Below are positions 29,104 to 39,236 of a DNA stretch of 64,000 bases, piece by piece. Origin of the DNA: Hyaloraphidium curvatum. Its lineage: Eukaryota; Monoblepharomycota; Hyaloraphidiomycetes; Hyaloraphidiales; Hyaloraphidiaceae. The stretch lies in the NCBI GenBank assembly GCA_025558095.1, contig JAIVFI010000041.1, positions 1 through 64,000 on the forward strand, read 5' to 3'. The notes beneath the pieces were generated by a model. It saw nothing but the letters and a program-made list of their open reading frames with translations, was not told the DNA's origin and did no database searches. Made by a program: the position numbers and the translations under genes. Positions within the stretch are counted from its first letter, which is position 1. Every line of letters begins with the position of its first letter.

Positions 29104-31204
29104 ATGGAGGTCCGCAGGCTCCTTCTCCTCGCGCTGATCGCGCTCGGGACGCTCCTGGCCGCGATGCCCGCCCTGTCCGCGCCGCTGGAGCCGCGGCAGG
29201 CGCGCCGCACGACGACGCGGAAAGCGGCCGTCGTGCGCCCGACGCGGCCACCCTTCGTCGTTCCGGCCAAATACGCGGCCCTCAAAAAGGTGCTTGCCGT
29301 CGCCGGCCGCGATCGGCTTCTAGCCGTGCCCGCCCCGGCCACCTACCGCCCGCGCCGGCCGACCGTGACCCGCTGGCCGCCATGGGTGCCCAAGCGGCCG
29401 GCGATCAGAAGGACCACAACGCGGCGGAGAACGACGACGAGAAGAGGCCGGGCGCCGCCGTCGTCCAAAACGCGCACGACCACGGCGACCGCTCCGCCCA
29501 CGCCGCCGACGGTGCCGGGCTACATCCCTCCGCTCTGCGGCTCGTCTCCCAACACCAATCCCCTGGTGGGTTCCGTCTGTCGCCACCCATACGATGCTTC
29601 GGGACGCATCTGACCCCGCTTCACAACCAGTTCCTCGACTGCTACCTCGCGGCGTTCCCCAACCTCCGCCTGAGCATCCGGTTCCCGTTCCAAACCGGGC
29701 CCCAGTCCTCGAGCACCCTGTACTGGAGCCAGCCGGGGATGGACTGGCCCGAGGACCGGAAGCAGGCCGTGCGCACCGCCTTCCTGCACGCCTGGAACTG
29801 GATCGCGGCCGGCGGCGACTACTCTGCCACGTACCCGGGCTCCTATCCCGGCTGGACGACCAACGGCACCGTGGGCGGGAACATCCTGCCTCCAGGTTTG
29901 TCCGTCCGCCTTTGCATTCGGCGGCAGCACAAGGCTCATCCGCCCTCCCCCAGCTGCCGAGGGCATGGCCCGCACCCTCTGGGACGAGCCCACCGCCTTT
30001 TCCTGGTACTGCGCCCACGTCGCGCACCTCCTTGTGCTCGAGGTCCGCGGCATCGTTCCCTGGACCATCCGCACCCTCGACAACGACCTTCTCGTGCCCC
30101 TCATGACGGCTGAGATCTCGTGGACGGTCGTCGACGACGTCTACGGGTACGAAGTGATGGACCGCCGCGCTAGCCCCGCGCACCCGGCGTTCGTGTGGGG
30201 GTGGCTGCAGGACGTTGGCGCCCTGGCGGAGCTCCCGGCACCGGGCGCGGCCGGGGTGGACGTCGGCGCGGTGGCCAGGAAGGTGATCGGCAGGGTGCTC
30301 GACTTCCAGCGTTGGAACTTTGCGCACATGTTCGGCGGCGGAGGCTGGTCGCAGTACACCTACTACTGGGGTGGGTCCGCCGGGACCGGCAGCACTCACA
30401 GTCACGTAGGCTGACTCACGGCCCGATTCCGCCGCAGGTCCCCGCCAGCCCTCCGTGTACCAGATGATCGTGGGCACGGTATCGGCCGACCCGGTCACTG
30501 CCTACTTGAACGGCGAGGCCAGGGGCTGGACACCGGGCTGCTATGGTACGGCGGCGTTCCTGCAGAAGATCGCGCGCTCGATCGGGATCCCGGCCAACAT
30601 CATCGGCAACTCGACGCAGATGTGCGGCCGTGGGTGCCCGCTCCCCGGATGCTCCCCGTGTCGGCCTGACCACCCCGGCCATCCAGACACCACCGTCCAC
30701 TTCCCCACCATCGACGCCTACCTCTCCCACGGCGATGACCCGTACTCCGACACCCGCGGCGTAGGACCGTACGTCGCCCCCGGCGAGCTCCTCCTCACGG
30801 ACGGCCCCTCGTGGCGCACAATGCTCGACTCGGGCGCGGGCCTGGCATGCGAGAACGTCGGCTTCCGGCCGATCGAGCTGCAGGTCGACTTTGGGTGGAT
30901 CTCGGCGGGCACGTTCGGGCGGTACTGCTACGACCTCGCGGCGGGGATCACGGTGGGCGCCACGGCGGCGCAGCTGGAGAACTCGGCGGTCCGGCGGGCA
31001 TTCTACACCATGGACTTCGCCGCGACGGTGCAGACGGGCTCGTTCAAGTTCAGGCCGTGGTACACGGCGGAGCAGCTCCTGGCAAAGGGGCTGTGGACGC
31101 GGCTGGAGCAGGTCCGGCAGGAGCTCGGGTGCGCGGCGGCGCCGTACTGCTGGCAGGCCACGTGCGCGGACGGGGCGCCGTATTGCACGTACTGCGCGGG
31201 GTAA
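29104..31204 (+). CDS. secreted transglutaminase-like protein, copy 2
   Basis: 617 residues in five exons: 29104-29565, 29631-29895, 29954-30370, 30438-30629 and 30687-31204. The intron phases are identical (0, 1, 1, 1) to those of the divergent copy at 26500-28636. Same architecture: signal peptide (RLLLLALIALGTLLAAMPAL), APLEPRQ propeptide-like start, Arg/Thr tracts (RRTTTRRRTTTRRG), then the long conserved domain. The middle differs: this copy has a shorter third exon and an extra FATVQTGSFKF-type insertion near the C terminus. The C terminus is Cys-rich (CAAAPYCWQATCADGAPYC). Conservation of both reading frames suggests both copies are functional. Confidence 0.75.
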
Positions 31205-32233
31205 AGGGATGGCGTGTATCGGTCGCAGCTGCCGCCGAACATCAGCTAGCCCGAACGACGGTCCCGCGGATTCCGGTTGCTCCTCGCGCGGCGCGCACAA
31301 CTGCTTGTGCTTCTTCCAGTGCTCGACTTGACACTCCTTGGAGCAGAAGCGCGCTTGCTTGCACCGCGAACATTGCCTGACCTTGCGGTCTATCCCCCCA
31401 ACCGTCACACCGCACTTGTCGTACCCCCGCCCGAGGAGCAGGTCGCCGTCCCTGTGCCTCTCTTGGCGGAGCAGCGGCTTTAGCCGCCCCCGCACCACTT
31501 GGGTGCAGGGTCCGCAGTGAGGGAAGATGATGTGGGCCAGGATGTAGGGCGATTCCTGCATGTTGTTGTAGGGGACGCTGCTCTTTTCGCTGACTGGCGC
31601 ACCGCAGCCGAGGCACTGCCGCGGCCTTTCCGCAAACCAGGCGGTCTCCTCTCGGTGAACCGTAGGGGCAATGCCCTTGAGGAGGTGATCCAAATCGGGA
31701 TCGTAGTAGAGCTCGGCGGGCACCACGAGGTCCACCGGGTCGAGCTGCTCAAACTCCAGGCTGCCGCCCGTTCCGATCGAAGGATCCGGGAGGCGCGTGC
31801 AGATGCGTGGCACGATCCGCACAATGCACACGTCCGCCGGGTCGGGCTTCCTCGGTGCTTCCACCGCGGCCCTCCCGACCTCCTGGCAAACGTCTCGCCC
31901 GCACGTCGCGGCGACCCAGATCCGCGCCGTTCGGTCCGTCAGGAGCGGCACGGTCTTTGCGCCCTGCCGCCCGTCCGTGGGCCGGCGGCACGAATGGCAC
32001 TTGCGGCCGCGCCTCGGCCACTCCCCCTCCAGGCGGACGAGCGCGGCCGCAACGGTGCCCGCGGTATCCGGTAGCAGGAGCGAGCGGGACAACGACGGCA
32101 CCGTGGCCTCCCGAATCATATGCGCCTCCAGGGCGCCGTCCAGGATCGTCAGGACGACCCGCGCGGGCCGATCCATCGGTTGTTCGCCGCGGTTGTTTGC
32201 GGGCGCGAAACCCCTTGCATTTTCGCATATCAT
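31205..32233 (-). CDS. MYND zinc-finger protein, 3' end uncertain
   Basis: Starts at 32233 (or at Met 32176). The body has spaced CxxC pairs (KCHSCRRP, CLGCGAPV) and ends in a clear MYND finger, CSRCKQARFCSKECQVEHW then KKHKQLC (C-x2-C-x7-C-x3-C-x7-H-x3-C). MYND fingers bind proline-rich peptides in transcriptional and signalling complexes. After the finger the frame has no stop until 30416, which would run antisense across the last two exons of the neighbouring gene. Either the gene has a missed 3' intron or it truly overlaps. I stop the feature at the neighbour's end. Its start is only 41 bp from the start of the divergent F-box gene. Confidence 0.55.
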
Positions 32234-32274
32234 GTAGCCGCGCTAGCGCGTATTTGGAAGCTGCGGAGATTCTC

Positions 32275-33484
32275 ATGGAGGCCGACGTCGATGCGGAACC
32301 AGCTGCGCCCGCCGGGACCGACCCTCCGCCACTCGAACTGCTCGCACTCCCCGCCGAACTCCTCGGCTCCATCGCGGGCTGGCTGCTTCTGAAGCCCCGT
32401 TCGGGCCTCCTCCCCTTCATTCTCACATGCAAAACTGCGTACGACCTCGCTCTGCCGCACCTGCTCGCCGCTTTGTCGTTCGGCTTCCAGTTGCGCCGGC
32501 TGCCCCCGTTCGCCGCCGGCTACCTGCGCTCCGACGAATCGCGGGACAAGCTGTGTCACGTTAGGTCGATCAATTCCCTGGATCCGACGGTCTCCGTCTG
32601 CCTGGAAGTCCTGCAAGGGGCGCGCCATCTCAGGTCGCTCGTCGTCGAAATCGGGGACACGCCCCGTTCCCCGGCCGACCGGGCGGTGGCTTCGCAGTTC
32701 TGGGCCTCCCTCTCGGGTCTTGACACCTTGGAGCACCTCGCGATCAGAAGCGAGTCCGAGCGCGTCTCCGAGAGGTTCTGGAGACCGCCGCCGGGAACCA
32801 TTTTCCGCCCACCGTCGCCACGGTGGACCTGGATCTGCGGTGCGAAGAAATCGGCCCGGGCGCGATGGCAATCCTGGCGTCGCTGCTGGCGACGGCAGCG
32901 GGGCTCAGGAGCTGTCCGGGCCCCCCCGACGCCGCCTTCGTGCTCAACCTGGCTCCCTTCCGCGCGGTCGCCGCCAGCTTGCGTGGTTCAAGTCGTCGCC
33001 GGAGCTTTTGCCGGCCGCTTTCGCCCCGTTTCCGGAGCATCGCCTGGCCCTGCGCCGGGTCGAACTGAGGGACGCTTTCAACGAAGACAGGCAGACGGAG
33101 CAGGAGTCGGTGCACGTCTTTGCCGCGGCGTGGGAACTGCTCCGAGGAAAAGAGGACATGGATCTCCTGCGCCTGGGTGGCTTCCCCCCCGTCCTGTTCT
33201 CGCGCGGCATCCCGCGGGTAAAGGTGCTGCAGCTCGTGGACCCCTTGCCGCCCCGCCTCGAGGACATCTCGGCGCTGCGCGCGGCGCTCCAAGACGGGCG
33301 CGTGAAGCGACTCCAGGTCGTCGTCTTTGGCCTGGACGGGAGACCCGCGGAAGCTGCCCGCGCGTGGAAGCCGATCGAGGGGGCCTTTGTGGCATGGGAA
33401 GCCCGGCAGGTCGATGTCCTCCTCCCTTGCTTTTGGGAAGACCATCCGCTCACGCGGGGGTGTACCTGCGCCAACTGTTCGTAG
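32275..33484 (+). pseudogene. F-box-like gene with two frameshifts
   Basis: Begins MEADVDAEPAAPAG and continues with an F-box-like region LPAELLGSIAGWLLLKP, then FILTCKTAYDLALPHLL, and LRR-like text (ARHLRSLVVEIG, LDTLEHLAIRSES). Near 32780-32800 the coding frame jumps (to HFPPTVATVDLDLRCEEIGP). Near 32985 it jumps again (to LAWFKSSPELLPAAF), ending at CTCANCS and the stop at 33482. Each jump is equivalent to a one-base deletion, and no GT..AG pair explains them. Hence a decaying gene or two sequencing errors. Related F-box/LRR-like sequences occur at 51180-52201 and 55755-58403. Confidence 0.5.
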
Positions 33485-33705
33485 CACTCGTGGTTTGGCT
33501 CGCGAATGCCTGATCCGCGCCCCCGCACATACCAAGGGAGGCGCAGCCTTCCCAATTCGCGAAAATGTCGTCCCTGCGGACATCAACTAGAGGTTGTCAC
33601 AGTCGCCGCTCGTTCGCGTACACTGGAACAGCGCACCCGAGGTTGCGGCAGCGGCAAACCTTTGAACTGTCTCCCCTGTACCGAGCCAACCATCTGCGCC
33701 CAAGA

Positions 33706-35163
33706 ATGTCGTCCGAAAAGCCCGTGGTCCAAACCTCCTCTGGCCCGGTGCGCGGCACGCGTGAGAACGGCTCGATCGCCTTCCACGGCGTGCCTTTCGC
33801 GGCTGCCCCCCTCGGCCCCCTCCGGTTCGCCGCCCCGCATCCCCCCGAGAAATGGACGGACGTGCGGGACTGCACCGCCCCCGGGCCGAGCGCGCCGCAG
33901 AACGCGTCGCGTCTGGACGCGGTGATGGGCATCGCGCAGTTTGCGCGGTCGGAGGACTGCCTGCACGTCTCCCTCTGGACGCCCGCCGCGGACCGGAACA
34001 AGCGGCCCGTGCTCGTGTGGCTGCACGGCGGGGCGTACATGTCGGGCGGCGCCAACCAGCCGTTCTACAACGGCGCGCGGCTGGCGGCCTCGGAGGACCT
34101 CGTGGTCGTGGGGGTCAACTACCGCCTGGGCGCCGTCGGCTGGCTGCTCGTGGAGGGTGCCCCCGCACCCGCGAACCGCGGCCTGCTCGACCAGATCGCC
34201 GCGCTGCGGTGGGTGAGGGACAACGTCGCCGCGTTCGGGGGCGATCCGGACAACGTGACGGTCGCGGGCCAGTCCGCCGGCGCCGGGTCGCTGCTGGCGC
34301 TCATGGTCAGCCCCGAGGCGCAGGGGCTCTTCCACAAGGGCATCTCGCAGAGCGGACCCGGGGCGAACCTCACCCTGGAGGAGGGACGGAACGTCGCCAG
34401 TACCTTCTTCGAAAAGGCCGGCCTGAAGGAGGGCGATCTGGACGCGCTGGCCTCGCTGGACATCTCCGCCATGCTGTCCGCGCAGGGCGCCGTTGTCGCC
34501 GACTACGCCGCCCGCGGGATCCGCGCCATTCCCTGGCAGCCCGTTGTCGCCCCTCCCTCCATCCCGGTGATGCCCGTCTCGGCCGTATCCGCGGGCGCCC
34601 TCCCGGAGATGCTGCTCATCTTCGGCTGGACGCACGACGAGTTCCGCGCATGGCACGCGCAGGATCCCCGCCTCGTCTCCGCCGCCTCGCTCGACGCGCT
34701 GAAGGAGCACCCGATCGGCCGGGGGCTGCCCTCCGCAGCGTGGGACGGGCTCGCGAAGCGGCTGGCCTCCGACCCTTCCATGAAGCCCTGGGAAGCGCTT
34801 TCGGGGATGATGACCGACGCGGTGTTCGGCGCCGCCGCGGTGGGCCCGGCGGACGCCCGCGCGGCGGCCGGCTGCGAAACGTGGGTGTACCGGTGGGATT
34901 GGCATCCGGGGACGGCGTGGAAAGCGTGCCACTGCATCGAGCTGCCGCTGGTGTTCGGCAACCTGGACGGGTGGCCGGCGTCGCCGATGATGGAGGGGGC
35001 GGATCGCGATGAGGTGGAGCGGGTGGCGAAGGCGGTGAGGGGCGCGTGGGGCTCGTTCGCGAGGGAGGGGAGGCCGGTGGTGGATGGGGGCCCGGAGTGG
35101 CCGGCGAGGGGGGAGAGGAAGGCGGTGTTGGTGTTTGGGAAGAAAGTGGAGCTGGAGGGGTGA
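33706..35163 (+). CDS. type-B carboxylesterase
   Basis: Single exon, 485 residues, no signal peptide. Alpha/beta hydrolase of the carboxylesterase/lipase (COesterase) family: N-terminal SSGPVRGTRENGSIAFHGVP and the family's SEDCLHVSLWTP box; oxyanion hole HGGAY (107-111); nucleophile Ser190 in GQSAGAG; acid in GWTHDEFRAW; and His in the CHCIELPLVFGN segment. It should hydrolyse carboxylic esters in the cytoplasm. The closest style is bacterial or fungal para-nitrobenzyl esterase. Intronless. It lies just downstream of the decayed F-box gene. Confidence 0.85.
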   Translation: MSSEKPVVQTSSGPVRGTRENGSIAFHGVPFAAAPLGPLRFAAPHPPEKWTDVRDCTAPGPSAPQNASRLDAVMGIAQFARSEDCLHVSLWTPAADRNKRPVLVWLHGGAYMSGGANQPFYNGARLAASEDLVVVGVNYRLGAVGWLLVEGAPAPANRGLLDQIAALRWVRDNVAAFGGDPDNVTVAGQSAGAGSLLALMVSPEAQGLFHKGISQSGPGANLTLEEGRNVASTFFEKAGLKEGDLDALASLDISAMLSAQGAVVADYAARGIRAIPWQPVVAPPSIPVMPVSAVSAGALPEMLLIFGWTHDEFRAWHAQDPRLVSAASLDALKEHPIGRGLPSAAWDGLAKRLASDPSMKPWEALSGMMTDAVFGAAAVGPADARAAAGCETWVYRWDWHPGTAWKACHCIELPLVFGNLDGWPASPMMEGADRDEVERVAKAVRGAWGSFAREGRPVVDGGPEWPARGERKAVLVFGKKVELEG

Positions 35164-35405
35164 AAGGGGCAGGTCGGCCGGGAATGTAGGATTGGTAGGG
35201 CGGAGGCGTCAGAGGTCATTCCAGCGGCAAGCATCCGTTTATTGAGGTACCTTGTTGATCTTTACGACCCCGCCATTCTGAATGCCGTAGATGACGACCG
35301 CACGTGCCAAGCCGCCGAGTGCGCTGTGCAAGAGCTGTGCGGGGTCCGCCCACGACCGCCACCCAGCAAGCCTCCCCCGTTTGCCCCGCCTTCCACACGG
35401 CCATA

Positions 35406-36027
35406 ATGTCGGCGACCGAGCACGTCCGAGTCGGAGGTGACCCATTTCCCGCGCCGCCCGCCCGCGCTCCCCTGACGCCGCCGCCCCGCCGCGGACGCCT
35501 GGCCCCACCCCGGAAGGAATCCGTGGGTGCCCGCACGCCCGTCGCACCGGCGCGGGCTGACGCCTCCCGCAGTGGTCATGGGCCTGGGCGCCGGGCTGGT
35601 TTTCGCGCCGGCCGCGGTCGACGGCGTGTTTTCCAAGGCCGTCGGCGCTCTGGGTGCGGTAATGTCTCCCGCGCGGATCCGCATCCCCCGGGCCGGCTGA
35701 CGCGGCGCAGACCTGGCAGAACCTCGGGGGCGAGCCGCAGAACCAGGTCTGGGGCTGCGTGCTCACCGCTTTGGGCCTCATCTGTGGGGCCGCCCCTGCG
35801 CCGCCCCCGGGCCGCGCCTGCTGACCGGCCCGACCGCAGACTACCACGCCGGCGCCAGCCGCAACGAGGCCTTCGTGAAAACCTTCGTGGTGGCCAAGGC
35901 GTCGGTCGTCGCACTGCTCGCGGCGCAGTACCTGCGCGGCAAGGTTCCCCTGGGGAGCCTGCTGGGGGTCGGCGGGTTCGACGGCGTGTCGGGGCTGCTG
36001 GCCGCGAGGGCTGCTGGTATGATCTGA
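35406..36027 (+). CDS. small multi-pass membrane protein
   Basis: 125 residues in four exons: 35406-35436, 35573-35658, 35711-35783 and 35840-36027. All phases close (1, 0, 1), which supports the tiny first exon. Hydrophobic stretches: VMGLGAGLVFAPAAV, NQVWGCVLTALGLI and KASVVALLAAQYL, plus a weaker C-terminal one. Between them lie TWQNLGGEPQN and YYHAGASRNEAFVKTF. The pattern resembles the small four-helix proteins annotated in fungi as DUF4267-like. That is a guess from layout. Function unknown. Confidence 0.5.
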
Positions 36028-36453
36028 GGGGCTCGAAGATGATGTTTTCGTGGTTGATGTAGGCGCACTTTGCTGTCTCGATGCGTGATGAGCATCCCGG
36101 TGGGCGTCTTGGTCGCGGGCCATGCTCCTGCACTTGCAAAGACATCAGTTTGCCTCTGGAAAAACTGCCTGTGCCCGGCGCCGCCAGAGTCCCGATCTCG
36201 ATTTCGTTTCATTCGTCGTTCTCCTCCTGAACCACCAGCGCCGGTGCAGCCTGTCCGCAATACCTCCGATTATCCGACTGGGGTGGCGACCGCGATCCCG
36301 GAATGGAACCCCTTCCGGCCCGCCGCGGTTTTCCCGCCCGCACCTACCTTCCCACCCTCCCAACGATTTAAGGCGCGGCGAAAGCGAGCATTCCGCTCCA
36401 CCTGCGTCATCGTCCCCGCCGCCCCCCCCCCGTACAGGACGCGCCCGCCCGCG

Positions 36454-37083
36454 ATGCCCAAAGTCATCGCGCTCGACATCCAAGCCCGGTCGGGCGGCTG
36501 GCTCCGCGCCCCCCGAGGCTCCCTCGTCACAATCACCGATACCCACGGCTCCCAAATCGCCGACATGTTCGCCGTCTCCGCCGCCGACTTTTCCGAGCAC
36601 CTCGGCGCGGCGCACACCCGCGGCGCCACGCGGAAGCTCTTCCCCCGCGTGGGAGACGCGTTCTTCAGCACAAAGTACCGCCCCATGCTCAGCTTCGTGG
36701 CGGACACGTCGCCGGGGGTGCACGACATGCTGTGGCGCGCGTGTGACGCGGAGCTGTACGGCCTGGCCGGGTGGAAGGGGCCGGGGGAGCACACGAGCTG
36801 CAATGCCAACTTCCGAAAGGCGGCCGGGGAGTGCGGCTGGGTGCCGGAAGAGGTGCCCGACCCGGTGGATTGGTTTCAAAACACCCCGTTCGGCGCGGAC
36901 GGGCTGATGACCGCCGGGAGGGGCCCCAGCAGGCCCGGGGACAAGGTGGTGCTGCGCGCCGAGATGGACCTGATCGTGATCGTGTCGGCGTGCTCGTGGG
37001 ACATGGGGGATTCCAAGATCAACGGGGACGAGCTGACGGGGGTCAGGCTGGAGGTGGAGGAGCCCGAGACGGCGGAGCTCTGA
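36454..37083 (+). CDS. DUF1989 / urea-carboxylase-associated family protein
   Basis: Single exon, 209 residues from the ATG at 36454 (the upstream extension of the frame is not family-like). Family features: SGGWLRAPRGSLVTITDTHG, QIADMFAVSA, a HTSCNANF motif with a probable metal-binding Cys, WFQNTPFG, and GDKVVLRAEMDLIVIVSACS. DUF1989 proteins are encoded beside urea carboxylase/allophanate hydrolase or amino-acid genes in bacteria and are frequent in fungi. A role in urea/guanidine or related nitrogen metabolism is inferred from that association. No such neighbours are present here. Confidence 0.8.
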   Translation: MPKVIALDIQARSGGWLRAPRGSLVTITDTHGSQIADMFAVSAADFSEHLGAAHTRGATRKLFPRVGDAFFSTKYRPMLSFVADTSPGVHDMLWRACDAELYGLAGWKGPGEHTSCNANFRKAAGECGWVPEEVPDPVDWFQNTPFGADGLMTAGRGPSRPGDKVVLRAEMDLIVIVSACSWDMGDSKINGDELTGVRLEVEEPETAEL

Positions 37084-37652
37084 AACGAAGCATGCCCGCC
37101 AGCTGCGTGCAGCTCGTGTCGATGGCGCGTCGGCCATGACAAGGGTGTAGATCGAGGCGAAAGAGAGAGAGAGGAGAGGGAGAGGGAGAGAGAATATTAA
37201 AGCCGTCCTTTCCAGGACTCAAGTGTTGAATACGGCCGATCCCTGCTGCGTGGCGCCGTCGAATCGTTGATGAGCTGCCTCTTCGTAGGGCAGCATCGTC
37301 AGGACAGAGAAGACGAGGCTCCGACGATCAAGGTGGAGTGACGAGTTTCTCCATCTGCTCGTCGCTTCCGCCCCACAGACACTCCAGTCGCGCACGCGCA
37401 TAGGAAGGCTCAAAATCTGCGACCAGCTCGCATACCGTTGAAGGAAGTGCAGCGAATATGCCGCCGGTCGCTCTTCTAATAGATAGCACCGGAGGAAACA
37501 AGCTCTGATCTTTCGTGCCGTCCATTTGGAAGCTTTGGTCTCTAATCTATCTCGTGCCGTTCGTATGGAGCGAAAGCAACGTTTGAGCTAAAGCCTGGTG
37601 CGAAGACCGATTCCGCGTTCCGGTGCCTTTCTTGGCTCATCGGATTCCCCCC
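37084..37652. other. intergenic, unusually AT-richer stretch
   Basis: Between two genes converging here. Contains a GA-rich microsatellite (37158-37193) and a region (37215-37600) of clearly lower GC than the rest. Short minus-strand ORFs occur (37328-37525 starting MDGTKDQSLFPPVL; 37219-37413), but no gene model could be closed. Confidence 0.4.
37158..37193. repeat. GA-rich microsatellite
   Basis: Purine tract of AG/GAG repeats, about 36 bp, following the DUF1989 gene by about 75 bp. Confidence 0.7.
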
Positions 37653-39236
37653 TCACCCCGACCTGCACACCGTGTCCATGGTCACCACCACCCCGAACCC
37701 CCTCAGTATGCTCCACAGGCCAAACGCCAACGTGAATACGGTCACGAACAGCGTCCTCACGAGGCCGTAGTCCACCCCGAACCCCAGGATCCGCGCGCGC
37801 AGCCTGTCGGCCTCGATGTACGACGACAGGACGAGGTCGTGCCCGCGCAGGGCGGCCAAAGCGGTGGCGTTGCGGGAAAGGCGGGCGGGGAGGGCGAGTT
37901 CGCGGAGCTCCCGCTGCGCGTCGCGGTACAGGTCCACGGCGTCGGCGATCTGCGAGTTGTGCGCGGCCATGTTGACCAGGTCGAGGAAGAGGGAGAGGAA
38001 GAGGTAGCCGATCTGCAAGGGGATGAAGGCCGGGACGCAGCCGCCCGAGACCATGTAGGCGGTCGCCCAGACGGCGAGGGCGAGGAGGTACTGGATCAGC
38101 GTGGAGATGGGGAAGTTGAGGTTTGCGGGGGGGGATTTCCAGCTCGCGGCGAGGCCGGCGTGGAGGTCATTGTAGGCCTCCTGCCTGGCCGCCTCGACGT
38201 CTTCCGCCTCTGCGATCCCCGGTCCGGCTTCGGCCTCCGGTGGCGAGGGCCCGACCCCCTGCCCCGCCGCGACCATCTCGCCGCACTTTGCCAGAAGCTC
38301 CCCCAGCGCCTCCCTGACCGCGCGGCTGCGCACGCGGCGGTAAAGCTGCTCCAGCGGCGCGTTGGTGCTCACCGAGGGGATCACCTCGAGGTCGACCCCC
38401 ACGGCGGCGGCCATCGCCAGCCCCGCCATCGCCGCGCTCCACCAATTGGCCCACGTGTCCCCGGCAAAGGTGACAAGCACGGTGTACTGGAACGAGAACT
38501 GCGAGGCCATGCACCACGCGAAGCGGGTGGCGATCTCGGCCAGGCGGATCCAGCCGGCCGAGGAGAGCAGGGAGCCGGCGCAGGCGGGGTCGGGGCACGG
38601 GCACGCGGGGTCATCGGGGTCGTGCTGCAGCAGGCGCAGGGTCCTTCGGGGCGCGGAGAGGGTGGCCTCCTCCAGCGCCACCTCGTCCGTCCCTGATCCG
38701 CCCGACGCCGCCGATTTGAGCGTGCCTTCGCCCCATGCGGCCTCGACGAGCTGCAGCCACCGCACGGCGCCGCTGTAGAACACGCCGTAGAAGGACGCGG
38801 TCGGCTCGGCGCGGCCCCACGACGCGAGCGGGAACACGGCCTGCGAGAGGAACGCGAAGCCGACGATGGCGGTGCCGACTGCCAGCTGCGGCGTGGCGAA
38901 TGTGCCGTCGTTGAAGACCGGCACGAGGAACGCGCACGCGCCGCCGAGGATGCCCAGCGCGGCGTAGCGGGGTGCCTGCAGCGGGCGCAGGAAGTCGAGG
39001 CCGAACTGCAGCCGCGTCACGAGGTGCAGCGACGGCACCGGCCGCATCGCGCGCTCCATCGCCGCGGCAGAGAGCGGGTCCGCCGCGCGCACCGCCGCCG
39101 CGGGGTCCACGGGGCGGGGCACGCCGGGCAGCGGCGACAGCGGCGGCGGCGCCGCGGGGAAAACGGCCACCCATTCCTCGGGCGTGAAGAGGCGCTGCCA
39201 CGCCGCGGCCGGCGCGTCGGGGGGCGATTCGTCCAT
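37653..39236 (-). CDS. multi-pass membrane protein, unrecognised family (copy 1)
   Basis: Single exon, 527 residues. About six to seven hydrophobic segments, among them YAALGILGGACAFLVPVF, VGTAIVGFAFLSQAVFPL, LIQYLLALAVWATAYMV, IGYLFLSLFLDLV and a C-terminal LFVTVFTLAFGLWSILRGFG. A short cysteine motif HDPDDPACPCPDPAC sits in a central loop. After the LVNMAAHNSQIADAVDLYRD helix comes the C-terminal signature GLVRTLFVTVFTLAFGLWSI, then VVTMDTVC. The same elements recur in the genes at 49568-51149 (disrupted) and 63614-64000 (partial). No transporter or enzyme family was recognised, and the function is unknown. Confidence 0.7.
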   Translation of the reverse strand: MDESPPDAPAAAWQRLFTPEEWVAVFPAAPPPLSPLPGVPRPVDPAAAVRAADPLSAAAMERAMRPVPSLHLVTRLQFGLDFLRPLQAPRYAALGILGGACAFLVPVFNDGTFATPQLAVGTAIVGFAFLSQAVFPLASWGRAEPTASFYGVFYSGAVRWLQLVEAAWGEGTLKSAASGGSGTDEVALEEATLSAPRRTLRLLQHDPDDPACPCPDPACAGSLLSSAGWIRLAEIATRFAWCMASQFSFQYTVLVTFAGDTWANWWSAAMAGLAMAAAVGVDLEVIPSVSTNAPLEQLYRRVRSRAVREALGELLAKCGEMVAAGQGVGPSPPEAEAGPGIAEAEDVEAARQEAYNDLHAGLAASWKSPPANLNFPISTLIQYLLALAVWATAYMVSGGCVPAFIPLQIGYLFLSLFLDLVNMAAHNSQIADAVDLYRDAQRELRELALPARLSRNATALAALRGHDLVLSSYIEADRLRARILGFGVDYGLVRTLFVTVFTLAFGLWSILRGFGVVVTMDTVCRSG

